Both the position numbers and the translations under genes were made by a program. A DNA stretch of 64,000 nt from Auanema rhodensis (Eukaryota > Nematoda > Chromadorea > Rhabditida > Rhabditidae). Below the pieces are notes generated by a model that was not told the origin of the DNA, made no database searches, and saw only the letters and a program-made list of their open reading frames with translations. This document shows positions 21,764 to 35,285 of this stretch, in pieces. Location of the stretch: positions 186,001-250,000 of the forward strand of contig CAXKVF010000073.1 in NCBI GenBank assembly GCA_964057225.1. Direction: 5' to 3'. Numbering within the stretch: position 1 is the first letter of the stretch; every line of letters begins with the position of its first letter.

Positions 21764-24700
21764 CATCACGTGTACATTTAATTAGCATAAATTAAAGTTC
21801 ACGTAAATTTCAAAGTCATGGTTACCATGAACCAATATCAATGAAAATTTGTTTTTAGACTAATATGGACATGGGGAATCTGATTTTGGAAACCGCATCT
21901 CTTTATCTTTCACGTGAAGCGAGTTACATACCAAGTGCACATCACGTGTACATTTAATTAGCATAAATTAAAGTTCACGTAAATTTCAAAGTCATGGTTA
22001 CCATGCAAAAATATCAATAAAAATTTGTTTTTAGACTAATATGGACATGGGGAATCTAATTTTGAAAACCGCATCTCTTTATCTTTCACGTGAAGCGAGT
22101 TACATACCAAGTGCACATCACGTGTACATTTAATTAGCATAAATTAAAGTTCACGTAAATTTCAAAGTCATGGTTACCATGAACCAATATCAATGAAAAT
22201 TTGTTTTTAGACTAATATGGACATGGGGAATCTGATTTTGAAAACCGCATCTCTTTATCTTTCACGTGAAGCGAGTTACATACCAAGTGCACATCACGTG
22301 TACATTTAATTAGCATAAATTAAAGTTCACGTAAATTTCAAAGTCATGGTTACCATGCACCAATATCAATAAAAATTTGTTTTTAGACTAATATGGACAT
22401 GGGGAATCTAATTTTGAAAACCGCATCTTTTTATCTTTCACGTGAAGCGAGTTACATACCAAGTGCACATCACGTGTACATTTAATTAGCACAAATTAAA
22501 GTTCACGTAAATTTCAAAGTCATGGTTACCATGAACCAATATCAATGAAAATTTGTTTTTAGACTAATATGGACATGGGGAATCTAATTTTGAAAACCGC
22601 ATCTCTTTATCTTTCACGTGAAGCGAGTTACATACCAAGTGCACATCACGTGTACATTTAATTAGCATAAATTAAAGTTCACGTAAATTTCAAAGTCATG
22701 GTTACCATGAACCAATATCAATGAAAATTTGTTTTTAGACTAATATGGACATGGGGAATCTGATTTTGAAAACCGCATCTCTTTATCTTTCACGTGAAGC
22801 GAGTTACATACCAAGTGCACATCACGTGTACATTTAATTAGCATAAATTAAAGTTCACGTAAATTTCAAAGTCATGGTTACCATGCACCAATATCAATAA
22901 AAATTTGTTTTTAGACTAATATGGACATGGGGAATCTAATTTCGAAAACCGCATCTCTTTATCTTTCACGTGAAGCGAGTTACATACCAAGTGCACATCA
23001 CGTGTACATTTAATTAGCATAAATTAAAGTTCACGTAAATTTCAAAGTCATGGTTACCATGCACCAATATCAATAAAAATTTGTTTTTAGACTAATATGG
23101 ACATGGGGAATCTAATTTTGAAAACCGCATCTCTTTATCTTTCACGTGAAGCGAGTTACATACCAAGTGCACATCACGTGTACATTTAATTAGCATAAAT
23201 TAAAGTTCACGTAAATTTCAAAGTCATGGTTACCATGAACCAATATCAATGAAAATTTGTTTTTAGACTAATATGGACATGGGGAATCTGATTTTGAAAA
23301 CCGCATCTCTTTATCTTTCACGTGAAGCGAGTTACATACCAAGTGCACATCACGTGTACATTTAATTAGCATAAATTAAAGTTCACGTAAATTTCAAAGT
23401 CATGGTTACCATGCACCAATATCAATAAAAATTTGTTTTTAGACTAATATGGACATGGGGAATCTAATTTTGAAAACCGCATCTTTTTATCTTTCACGTG
23501 AAGCGAGTTACATACCAAGTGCACATCACGTGTACATTTAATTAGCATAAATTAAAGTTCACGTAAATTTCAAAGTCATGGTTACCATGAACCAATATCA
23601 ATAAAAATTTGTTTTTAGACTAATATGGACATGGGGAATCTAATTTTGAAAACCGCATCTCTTTATCTTTCACGTGAAGCGAGTTACATACCAAGTGCAC
23701 ATCACGTGTACATTTAATTAGCATAAATTAAAGTTCACGTAAATTTCAAAGTCATGGTTACCATGCACCAATATCAATAAAAATTTGTTTTTAGACTAAT
23801 ATGGACATGGGGAATCTAATTTTGAAAACCGCATCTCTATATCTTTCACGTGAAGCGAGTTACATACCAAGTGCACATCACGTGTAAATTTAATTAGCAT
23901 AAATTAAAGTTCACGTAAATTTCAAAGTCATGGTTATCATGAACCAATATCAATAAAAATTTGTTTTTAGACTAATATGGACATGGGGAATCTAATTTTG
24001 AAAACCGCATCTCTTTATCTTTCACGTGAAGCGAGTTACATACCAAGTGCACATCACGTGTACATTTAATTAGCATAAATTAAAGTTCACGTAAATTTCA
24101 AAGTCATGGTTACCATGCACCAATATCAATAAAAATTTGTTTTTAGACTAATATGGACATGGGGAATCAAATTTTGAAAACCGCATCTCTTTATCTTTCA
24201 CGTGAAGCGAGTTACATACCAAGTGCACATCACGTGTACATTTAATTAGCATAAATTAAAGTTCACGTAAATTTCAAAGTCATGGTTACCATGCACCAAT
24301 ATCAATAAAAATTTGTTTTTAGACTAATATGGACATGGGGAATCTAATTTTGAAAACCGCATCTCTTTATCTTTCACGTGAAGCGAGTTACATACCAAGT
24401 GCACATCACGTGTAAATTTAATTAGCATAAATTAAAGTTCACGTAAATTTCAAAGTCATGGTTATCATTAACCAATATCAATAAAAATTTGTTTTTAGAC
24501 TAATATGGACATGGGGAATCTAATTTTGAAAACCGCATCTCTTTATCTTTCACGTGAAGCGAGTTACATACCAAGTGCACATCACGTGTACATTTAATTA
24601 GCATAAATTAAAGTTCACGTAAATTTCAAAGTCATGGTTACCATGCACCAATATCAATAAAAATTTGTTTTTAGACTAATATGGACATGGGGAATCTAAT

Positions 24701-25987
24701 TTTGAAAACCGCATCTCTTTATCTTTCACGTGAAGCGAGTTACATACCAAGTGCACATAACGTGTAAATTTAATTAGCATAAATTAAAGTTCACGTAAAT
24801 TTCAAAGTCATGGTTATCATGAACCAATATCAATAAAAATTTGTTTTTAGACTAATATGGACATGGGGAATCTAATTTTGAAAACCGCATCTCTTTATCT
24901 TTCACGTGAAGCGAGTTACATACCAAGTGCACATCACGTGTACATTTAATTAGCATAAATTAAAGTTCACGTAAATTTCAAAGTCATGGTTACCATGCAC
25001 CAATATCAATAAAAATTTGTTTTTAGACTAATATGGACATGGGGAATCTAATTTCGAAAACCGCATCTCTTTATCTTTCACTTGAAGCGAGTTACATACC
25101 AAGTGCACATCACGTGTACATTTAATTAGCATAAATTAAAGTTCACGTAAATTTCAAAGTCATGGTTACCATGCACCAATATCAATAAAAATTTGTTTTT
25201 AGACTAATATGGACATGGGGAATCAAATTTTGAGAACCGCATCTCTTTATCTTTCACGTGAAGCGAGTTACATACCAGGTGCACATCAAGTGTACATTTA
25301 ATTAGCATAAATTAAAGTTCACGTAAATTTCAAAGTCATGGTTACCATGAACCAATATCAATAAAAGTTTGTTTTTAGACTAATATGGACATGGGGAATC
25401 AAATTTTGAAAACCGCATCTCTTTATCTTTCACGTGAAGCGAGTTACATACCAAGTGCTCATCACGTGTACATTTAATTAGCATAAATTAAAGTTCACGT
25501 AAATTTCAAAGTCATGGTTACCATGCACCAATATCAATAAAAATTTGTTTTTAGACTAATATGGACATGGGGAATCTAATTTTGAAAACCGCATCTCTTT
25601 ATCTTTCACGTGAAGCGAGTTACATACCAAGTGCACATCACCTGTACATTTAATTAGCATAAATTAAAGTTCACGTAAATTTCAAAGTCATGGTTACCAT
25701 GAACCAATATCAATAAAAATTTGTTTTTAGACTAATATGGACATGGGGAATCTAATTTTGAAAACCGCATCTCTTTATCTTTCACGTGAAGCGAGTTACA
25801 TACCAAGTGCACATCACGTGTACATTTAATTAGCAAAAATTAAAGTTCACGTAAATTTCAAAGTCATGGTTACCATGCACCAATATCAATAAAAATTTGT
25901 TTTTAGACTAATATGGACATGGGGAATCTAATTTTGAAAACCGCATCTCTTTATCTTTCACGTGAAGCGAGTTACATACCAAGTGCA
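21764..25987. repeat. 24-monomer HOR, copy 1 (4224 bp)
   Basis: Same as the preceding 26-mer for 19 monomers, then five different ones: an AAAAGTTT monomer (25284), GTGCTCATC before 25460, CATCACCTG (25636), GCAAAAATT (25812). Markers recur at +4224 (22490 to 26714; 25457 to 29681). Confidence 0.9.
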
Positions 25988-28900
25988 CATCACGTGTACA
26001 TTTAATTAGCATAAATTAAAGTTCACGTAAATTTCAAAGTCATGGTTACCATGAACCAATATCAATGAAAATTTGTTTTTAGACTAATATGGACATGGGG
26101 AATCTGATTTTGGAAACCGCATCTCTTTATCTTTCACGTGAAGCGAGTTACATACCAAGTGCACATCACGTGTACATTTAATTAGCATAAATTAAAGTTC
26201 ACGTAAATTTCAAAGTCATGGTTACCATGCACCAATATCAATAAAAATTTGTTTTTAGACTAATATGGACATGGGGAATCTAATTTTGAAAACCGCATCT
26301 CTTTATCTTTCACGTGAAGCGAGTTACATACCAAGTGCACATCACGTGTACATTTAATTAGCATAAATTAAAGTTCACGTAAATTTCAAAGTCATGGTTA
26401 CCATGAACCAATATCAATGAAAATTTGTTTTTAGACTAATATGGACATGGGGAATCTGATTTTGAAAACCGCATCTCTTTATCTTTCACGTGAAGCGAGT
26501 TACATACCAAGTGCACATCACGTGTACATTTAATTAGCATAAATTAAAGTTCACGTAAATTTCAAAGTCATGGTTACCATGCACCAATATCAATAAAAAT
26601 TTGTTTTTAGACTAATATGGACATGGGGAATCTAATTTTGAAAACCGCATCTTTTTATCTTTCACGTGAAGCGAGTTACATACCAAGTGCACATCACGTG
26701 TACATTTAATTAGCACAAATTAAAGTTCACGTAAATTTCAAAGTCATGGTTACCATGAACCAATATCAATGAAAATTTGTTTTTAGACTAATATGGACAT
26801 GGGGAATCTAATTTTGAAAACCGCATCTCTTTATCTTTCACGTGAAGCGAGTTACATACCAAGTGCACATCACGTGTACATTTAATTAGCATAAATTAAA
26901 GTTCACGTAAATTTCAAAGTCATGGTTACCATGAACCAATATCAATGAAAATTTGTTTTTAGACTAATATGGACATGGGGAATCTGATTTTGAAAACCGC
27001 ATCTCTTTATCTTTCACGTGAAGCGAGTTACATACCAAGTGCACATCACGTGTACATTTAATTAGCATAAATTAAAGTTCACGTAAATTTCAAAGTCATG
27101 GTTACCATGCACCAATATCAATAAAAATTTGTTTTTAGACTAATATGGACATGGGGAATCTAATTTCGAAAACCGCATCTCTTTATCTTTCACGTGAAGC
27201 GAGTTACATACCAAGTGCACATCACGTGTACATTTAATTAGCATAAATTAAAGTTCACGTAAATTTCAAAGTCATGGTTACCATGCACCAATATCAATAA
27301 AAATTTGTTTTTAGACTAATATGGACATGGGGAATCTAATTTTGAAAACCGCATCTCTTTATCTTTCACGTGAAGCGAGTTACATACCAAGTGCACATCA
27401 CGTGTACATTTAATTAGCATAAATTAAAGTTCACGTAAATTTCAAAGTCATGGTTACCATGAACCAATATCAATGAAAATTTGTTTTTAGACTAATATGG
27501 ACATGGGGAATCTGATTTTGAAAACCGCATCTCTTTATCTTTCACGTGAAGCGAGTTACATACCAAGTGCACATCACGTGTACATTTAATTAGCATAAAT
27601 TAAAGTTCACGTAAATTTCAAAGTCATGGTTACCATGCACCAATATCAATAAAAATTTGTTTTTAGACTAATATGGACATGGGGAATCTAATTTTGAAAA
27701 CCGCATCTTTTTATCTTTCACGTGAAGCGAGTTACATACCAAGTGCACATCACGTGTACATTTAATTAGCATAAATTAAAGTTCACGTAAATTTCAAAGT
27801 CATGGTTACCATGAACCAATATCAATAAAAATTTGTTTTTAGACTAATATGGACATGGGGAATCTAATTTTGAAAACCGCATCTCTTTATCTTTCACGTG
27901 AAGCGAGTTACATACCAAGTGCACATCACGTGTACATTTAATTAGCATAAATTAAAGTTCACGTAAATTTCAAAGTCATGGTTACCATGCACCAATATCA
28001 ATAAAAATTTGTTTTTAGACTAATATGGACATGGGGAATCTAATTTTGAAAACCGCATCTCTATATCTTTCACGTGAAGCGAGTTACATACCAAGTGCAC
28101 ATCACGTGTAAATTTAATTAGCATAAATTAAAGTTCACGTAAATTTCAAAGTCATGGTTATCATGAACCAATATCAATAAAAATTTGTTTTTAGACTAAT
28201 ATGGACATGGGGAATCTAATTTTGAAAACCGCATCTCTTTATCTTTCACGTGAAGCGAGTTACATACCAAGTGCACATCACGTGTACATTTAATTAGCAT
28301 AAATTAAAGTTCACGTAAATTTCAAAGTCATGGTTACCATGCACCAATATCAATAAAAATTTGTTTTTAGACTAATATGGACATGGGGAATCAAATTTTG
28401 AAAACCGCATCTCTTTATCTTTCACGTGAAGCGAGTTACATACCAAGTGCACATCACGTGTACATTTAATTAGCATAAATTAAAGTTCACGTAAATTTCA
28501 AAGTCATGGTTACCATGCACCAATATCAATAAAAATTTGTTTTTAGACTAATATGGACATGGGGAATCTAATTTTGAAAACCGCATCTCTTTATCTTTCA
28601 CGTGAAGCGAGTTACATACCAAGTGCACATCACGTGTAAATTTAATTAGCATAAATTAAAGTTCACGTAAATTTCAAAGTCATGGTTATCATTAACCAAT
28701 ATCAATAAAAATTTGTTTTTAGACTAATATGGACATGGGGAATCTAATTTTGAAAACCGCATCTCTTTATCTTTCACGTGAAGCGAGTTACATACCAAGT
28801 GCACATCACGTGTACATTTAATTAGCATAAATTAAAGTTCACGTAAATTTCAAAGTCATGGTTACCATGCACCAATATCAATAAAAATTTGTTTTTAGAC

Positions 28901-30211
28901 TAATATGGACATGGGGAATCTAATTTTGAAAACCGCATCTCTTTATCTTTCACGTGAAGCGAGTTACATACCAAGTGCACATAACGTGTAAATTTAATTA
29001 GCATAAATTAAAGTTCACGTAAATTTCAAAGTCATGGTTATCATGAACCAATATCAATAAAAATTTGTTTTTAGACTAATATGGACATGGGGAATCTAAT
29101 TTTGAAAACCGCATCTCTTTATCTTTCACGTGAAGCGAGTTACATACCAAGTGCACATCACGTGTACATTTAATTAGCATAAATTAAAGTTCACGTAAAT
29201 TTCAAAGTCATGGTTACCATGCACCAATATCAATAAAAATTTGTTTTTAGACTAATATGGACATGGGGAATCTAATTTCGAAAACCGCATCTCTTTATCT
29301 TTCACTTGAAGCGAGTTACATACCAAGTGCACATCACGTGTACATTTAATTAGCATAAATTAAAGTTCACGTAAATTTCAAAGTCATGGTTACCATGCAC
29401 CAATATCAATAAAAATTTGTTTTTAGACTAATATGGACATGGGGAATCAAATTTTGAGAACCGCATCTCTTTATCTTTCACGTGAAGCGAGTTACATACC
29501 AGGTGCACATCAAGTGTACATTTAATTAGCATAAATTAAAGTTCACGTAAATTTCAAAGTCATGGTTACCATGAACCAATATCAATAAAAGTTTGTTTTT
29601 AGACTAATATGGACATGGGGAATCAAATTTTGAAAACCGCATCTCTTTATCTTTCACGTGAAGCGAGTTACATACCAAGTGCTCATCACGTGTACATTTA
29701 ATTAGCATAAATTAAAGTTCACGTAAATTTCAAAGTCATGGTTACCATGCACCAATATCAATAAAAATTTGTTTTTAGACTAATATGGACATGGGGAATC
29801 TAATTTTGAAAACCGCATCTCTTTATCTTTCACGTGAAGCGAGTTACATACCAAGTGCACATCACCTGTACATTTAATTAGCATAAATTAAAGTTCACGT
29901 AAATTTCAAAGTCATGGTTACCATGAACCAATATCAATAAAAATTTGTTTTTAGACTAATATGGACATGGGGAATCTAATTTTGAAAACCGCATCTCTTT
30001 ATCTTTCACGTGAAGCGAGTTACATACCAAGTGCACATCACGTGTACATTTAATTAGCAAAAATTAAAGTTCACGTAAATTTCAAAGTCATGGTTACCAT
30101 GCACCAATATCAATAAAAATTTGTTTTTAGACTAATATGGACATGGGGAATCTAATTTTGAAAACCGCATCTCTTTATCTTTCACGTGAAGCGAGTTACA
30201 TACCAAGTGCA
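25988..30211. repeat. 24-monomer HOR, copy 2 (4224 bp)
   Basis: Near-exact copy of 21764-25987. One visible difference: the monomer at 21940 has CATGCAAAAATATC where 26164 has CATGCACCAATATC. Confidence 0.9.
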
Positions 30212-31443
30212 CATCACGTGTAAATTTAATTAGCATAAATTAAAGTTCACGTAAATTTCAAAGTCATGGTTATCATTAACCAATATCAATAAAAATTTGT
30301 TTTTAGACTAATATGGACATGGGGAATCTAATTTTGAAAACCGCATCTCTTTATCTTTCACGTGAAGCGAGTTACATACCAAGTGCACATCACGTGTACA
30401 TTTAATTAGCATAAATTAAAGTTCACGTAAATTTCAAAGTCATGGTTACCATGCACCAATATCAATAAAAATTTGTTTTTAGACTAATATGGACATGGGG
30501 AATCTAATTTTGAAAACCGCATCTCTTTATCTTTCACGTGAAGCGAGTTACATACCAAGTGCACATCACGTGTACATTTAATTAGCATAAATTAAAGTTC
30601 ACGTAAATTTCAAAGTCATGGTTACCATGAACCAATATCAATGAAAATTTGTTTTTAGACTAATATGGACATGGGGAATCTGATTTTGAAAACCGCATCT
30701 CTTTATCTTTCACGTGAAGCGAGTTACATACCAAGTGCACATCACGTGTACATTTAATTAGCATAAATTAAAGTTCACGTAAATTTCAAAGTCATGGTTA
30801 CCATGCACCAATATCAATAAAAATTTGTTTTTAGACTAATATGGACATGGGGAATCTAATTTTGAAAACCGCATCTTTTTATCTTTCACGTGAAGCGAGT
30901 TACGTACCAAGTGCACAACACGTGTACATTTAATTAGCATAAATTAAAGTTCACGTAAATTTCAAAGTCATGGTTACCATGCACCAATATCAATAAAAAT
31001 TTGTTTTTAGACTAATATGGACATGGGGAATCTAATTTTGAAAACCGCATCTCTTTATCTTTCACGTGAAGCGAGTTACATACCAAGTGCACATCACGTG
31101 AACATTTAATTAGCATAAATTAAAGTTCACGTAAGTTTCAAAGTCATGGTTACCATGAAGCAATATCAATAAAAATTTGTTTTTAGACTAATATGGACAT
31201 GGGGAATCTAATTTTGAAAACCGCATCTTTTTATCTTTCACGTGAAGCGAGTTACATACCAAGTGCACATCACGTGTACATTTAATTAGCATAAATTAAA
31301 GTTCACGTAAATTTCAAAGTCATGGTTACCATGCACCAATATCAATAAAAATTTGTTTTTAGACTAATATGGACATGGGGAATCTAATTTTGAAAACCGC
31401 ATCTCTTTATCTTTCACGTGAAGCGAGTTACATACCAAGTGCA
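30212..31443. repeat. Satellite junction segment (7 monomers)
   Basis: Mixed monomers joining the 24-mer and 11-mer HORs: TATCATTAACC (30212), CAATGAAAA (30564), a monomer starting CAACACGTG after TTACGTACC (30916), and one with GTGAACATTT, GTAAGTTTC and CATGAAGC (31092). No gene is present. Confidence 0.85.
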
Positions 31444-31604
31444 CATCACGTGTACATTTAATTAGCATAAATTAAAGTTCACGTAAATTTCAAAGACCAA
31501 TATCAATAAAAATTTGTTTTTAGACTAATATGGACATGGGGAATCTAATTTTGAAAACCGCATCTCTTTATCTTTCACGTGAAGCGAGTTACATACCAAG
31601 TGCA
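31444..31604. repeat. 161-bp deleted satellite monomer, first copy
   Basis: Monomer bases 53-67 are missing at 31495/31496. The lost 15 bases are exactly the CATGGT-T-ACCATG inverted repeat plus one base each side. No end ambiguity is possible from flanking bases. Confidence 0.93.
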
Positions 31605-33364
31605 CATCACGTGTAAATTTAATTAGCATAAATTAAAGTTCACGTAAATTTCAAAGTCATGGTTATCATGAACCAATATCAATAAAAATTTGTTTTTAGA
31701 CTAATATGGACATGGGGAATCTAATTTTGAAAACCGCATCTCTTTATCTTTCACGTGAAGCGAGTTACATACCAAGTGCACATCACGTGTACATTTAATT
31801 AGCATAAATTAAAGTTCACGTAAATTTCAAAGTCATGGTTACCATGCACCAATATCAATAAAAATTTGTTTTTAGACTAATATGGACATGGGGAATCTAA
31901 TTTCGAAAACCGCATCTCTTTATCTTTCACGTGAAGCGAGTTACATACCAAGTGCACATCACGTGTACATTTAATTAGCATAAATTAAAGTTCACGTAAA
32001 TTTCAAAGTCATGGTTACCATGCACCAATATCAATAAAAATTTGTTTTTAGACTAATATGGACATGGGGAATCAAATTTTGAGAACCGCATCTCTTTATC
32101 TTTCACGTGAAGCGAGTTACATACCAGGTGCACATCAAGTGTACATTTAATTAGCATAAATTAAAGTTCACGTAAATTTCAAAGTCATGGTTACCATGAA
32201 CCAATATCAATAAAAGTTTGTTTTTAGACTAATATGGACATGGGGAATCAAATTTTGAAAACCGCATCTCTTTATCTTTCACGTGAAGCGAGTTACATAC
32301 CAAGTGCTCATCACGTGTACATTTAATTAGCATAAATTAAAGTTCACGTAAATTTCAAAGTCATGGTTACCATGCACCAATATCAATAAAAATTTGTTTT
32401 TAGACTAATATGGACATGGGGAATCTAATTTTGAAAACCGCATCTCTTTATCTTTCACGTGAAGCGAGTTACATACCAAGTGCACATCACCTGTACATTT
32501 AATTAGCATAAATTAAAGTTCACGTAAATTTCAAAGTCATGGTTACCATGAACCAATATCAATAAAAATTTGTTTTTAGACTAATATGGACATGGGGAAT
32601 CTAATTTTGAAAACCGCATCTCTTTATCTTTCACGTGAAGCGAGTTACATACCAAGTGCACATCACGTGTACATTTAATTAGCATAAATTAAAGTTCACG
32701 TAAATTTCAAAGTCATGGTTACCATGCACCAATATCAATAAAAATTTGTTTTTAGACTAATATGGACATGGGGAATCTAATTTTGAAAACCGCATCTCTT
32801 TATCTTTCACGTGAAGCGAGTTACATACCAAGTGCACATCACGTGTAAATTTAATTAGCATAAATTAAAGTTCACGTAAATTTCAAAGTCATGGTTATCA
32901 TTAACCAATATCAATAAAAATTTGTTTTTAGACTAATATGGACATGGGGAATCTAATTTTGAAAACCGCATCTCTTTATCTTTCACGTGAAGCGAGTTAC
33001 ATACCAAGTGCACATCACGTGTACATTTAATTAGCATAAATTAAAGTTCACGTAAATTTCAAAGTCATGGTTACCATGAACCAATATCAATGAAAATTTG
33101 TTTTTAGACTAATATGGACATGGGGAATCTGATTTTGAAAACCGCATCTCTTTATCTTTCACGTGAAGCGAGTTACATACTAAGTGCACATCACGTGTAC
33201 ATTTAATTAGCATAAATTAAAGTTCACGTAAATTTCAAAGTCATGGTTACCATGCACCAATATCAATAAAAATTTGTTTTTAGACTAATATGGACATGGG
33301 GAATCTAATTTTGAAAACCGCATCTCTTTATCTTTCACGTGAAGCGAGTTACATACCAAGTGCA
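31444..33364. repeat. 11-monomer HOR, copy 1 (1921 bp)
   Basis: One 161-bp monomer plus ten of 176 bp. Markers: TTTCAAAGACCAATATC at the deletion, CCAGGTGCACATCAAGTG (end of 31957/start of 32133), GTGCTCATC, CATCACCTG (32485), TATCATTAACC (32837), CATACTAAG (before 33189). Confidence 0.92.
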
Positions 33365-33525
33365 CATCACGTGTACATTTAATTAGCATAAATTAAAGTT
33401 CACGTAAATTTCAAAGACCAATATCAATAAAAATTTGTTTTTAGACTAATATGGACATGGGGAATCTAATTTTGAAAACCGCATCTCTTTATCTTTCACG
33501 TGAAGCGAGTTACATACCAAGTGCA
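33365..33525. repeat. 161-bp deleted satellite monomer, second copy
   Basis: Same 15-bp deletion (junction 33416/33417), inherited by duplication of the 11-monomer unit. Confidence 0.93.
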
Positions 33526-35285
33526 CATCACGTGTAAATTTAATTAGCATAAATTAAAGTTCACGTAAATTTCAAAGTCATGGTTATCATGAACCAATAT
33601 CAATAAAAATTTGTTTTTAGACTAATATGGACATGGGGAATCTAATTTTGAAAACCGCATCTCTTTATCTTTCACGTGAAGCGAGTTACATACCAAGTGC
33701 ACATCACGTGTACATTTAATTAGCATAAATTAAAGTTCACGTAAATTTCAAAGTCATGGTTACCATGCACCAATATCAATAAAAATTTGTTTTTAGACTA
33801 ATATGGACATGGGGAATCTAATTTCGAAAACCGCATCTCTTTATCTTTCACGTGAAGCGAGTTACATACCAAGTGCACATCACGTGTACATTTAATTAGC
33901 ATAAATTAAAGTTCACGTAAATTTCAAAGTCATGGTTACCATGCACCAATATCAATAAAAATTTGTTTTTAGACTAATATGGACATGGGGAATCAAATTT
34001 TGAGAACCGCATCTCTTTATCTTTCACGTGAAGCGAGTTACATACCAGGTGCACATCAAGTGTACATTTAATTAGCATAAATTAAAGTTCACGTAAATTT
34101 CAAAGTCATGGTTACCATGAACCAATATCAATAAAAGTTTGTTTTTAGACTAATATGGACATGGGGAATCAAATTTTGAAAACCGCATCTCTTTATCTTT
34201 CACGTGAAGCGAGTTACATACCAAGTGCTCATCACGTGTACATTTAATTAGCATAAATTAAAGTTCACGTAAATTTCAAAGTCATGGTTACCATGCACCA
34301 ATATCAATAAAAATTTGTTTTTAGACTAATATGGACATGGGGAATCTAATTTTGAAAACCGCATCTCTTTATCTTTCACGTGAAGCGAGTTACATACCAA
34401 GTGCACATCACCTGTACATTTAATTAGCATAAATTAAAGTTCACGTAAATTTCAAAGTCATGGTTACCATGAACCAATATCAATAAAAATTTGTTTTTAG
34501 ACTAATATGGACATGGGGAATCTAATTTTGAAAACCGCATCTCTTTATCTTTCACGTGAAGCGAGTTACATACCAAGTGCACATCACGTGTACATTTAAT
34601 TAGCATAAATTAAAGTTCACGTAAATTTCAAAGTCATGGTTACCATGCACCAATATCAATAAAAATTTGTTTTTAGACTAATATGGACATGGGGAATCTA
34701 ATTTTGAAAACCGCATCTCTTTATCTTTCACGTGAAGCGAGTTACATACCAAGTGCACATCACGTGTAAATTTAATTAGCATAAATTAAAGTTCACGTAA
34801 ATTTCAAAGTCATGGTTATCATTAACCAATATCAATAAAAATTTGTTTTTAGACTAATATGGACATGGGGAATCTAATTTTGAAAACCGCATCTCTTTAT
34901 CTTTCACGTGAAGCGAGTTACATACCAAGTGCACATCACGTGTACATTTAATTAGCATAAATTAAAGTTCACGTAAATTTCAAAGTCATGGTTACCATGA
35001 ACCAATATCAATGAAAATTTGTTTTTAGACTAATATGGACATGGGGAATCTGATTTTGAAAACCGCATCTCTTTATCTTTCACGTGAAGCGAGTTACATA
35101 CTAAGTGCACATCACGTGTACATTTAATTAGCATAAATTAAAGTTCACGTAAATTTCAAAGTCATGGTTACCATGCACCAATATCAATAAAAATTTGTTT
35201 TTAGACTAATATGGACATGGGGAATCTAATTTTGAAAACCGCATCTTTTTATCTTTCACGTGAAGCGAGTTACATACCAAGTGCA
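33365..35285. repeat. 11-monomer HOR, copy 2 (1921 bp)
   Basis: Repeats 31444-33364, all markers displaced by 1921 bases. The monomer at 35110 has ATCTTTTTATC where its counterpart 33189 has ATCTCTTTATC. Confidence 0.92.
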
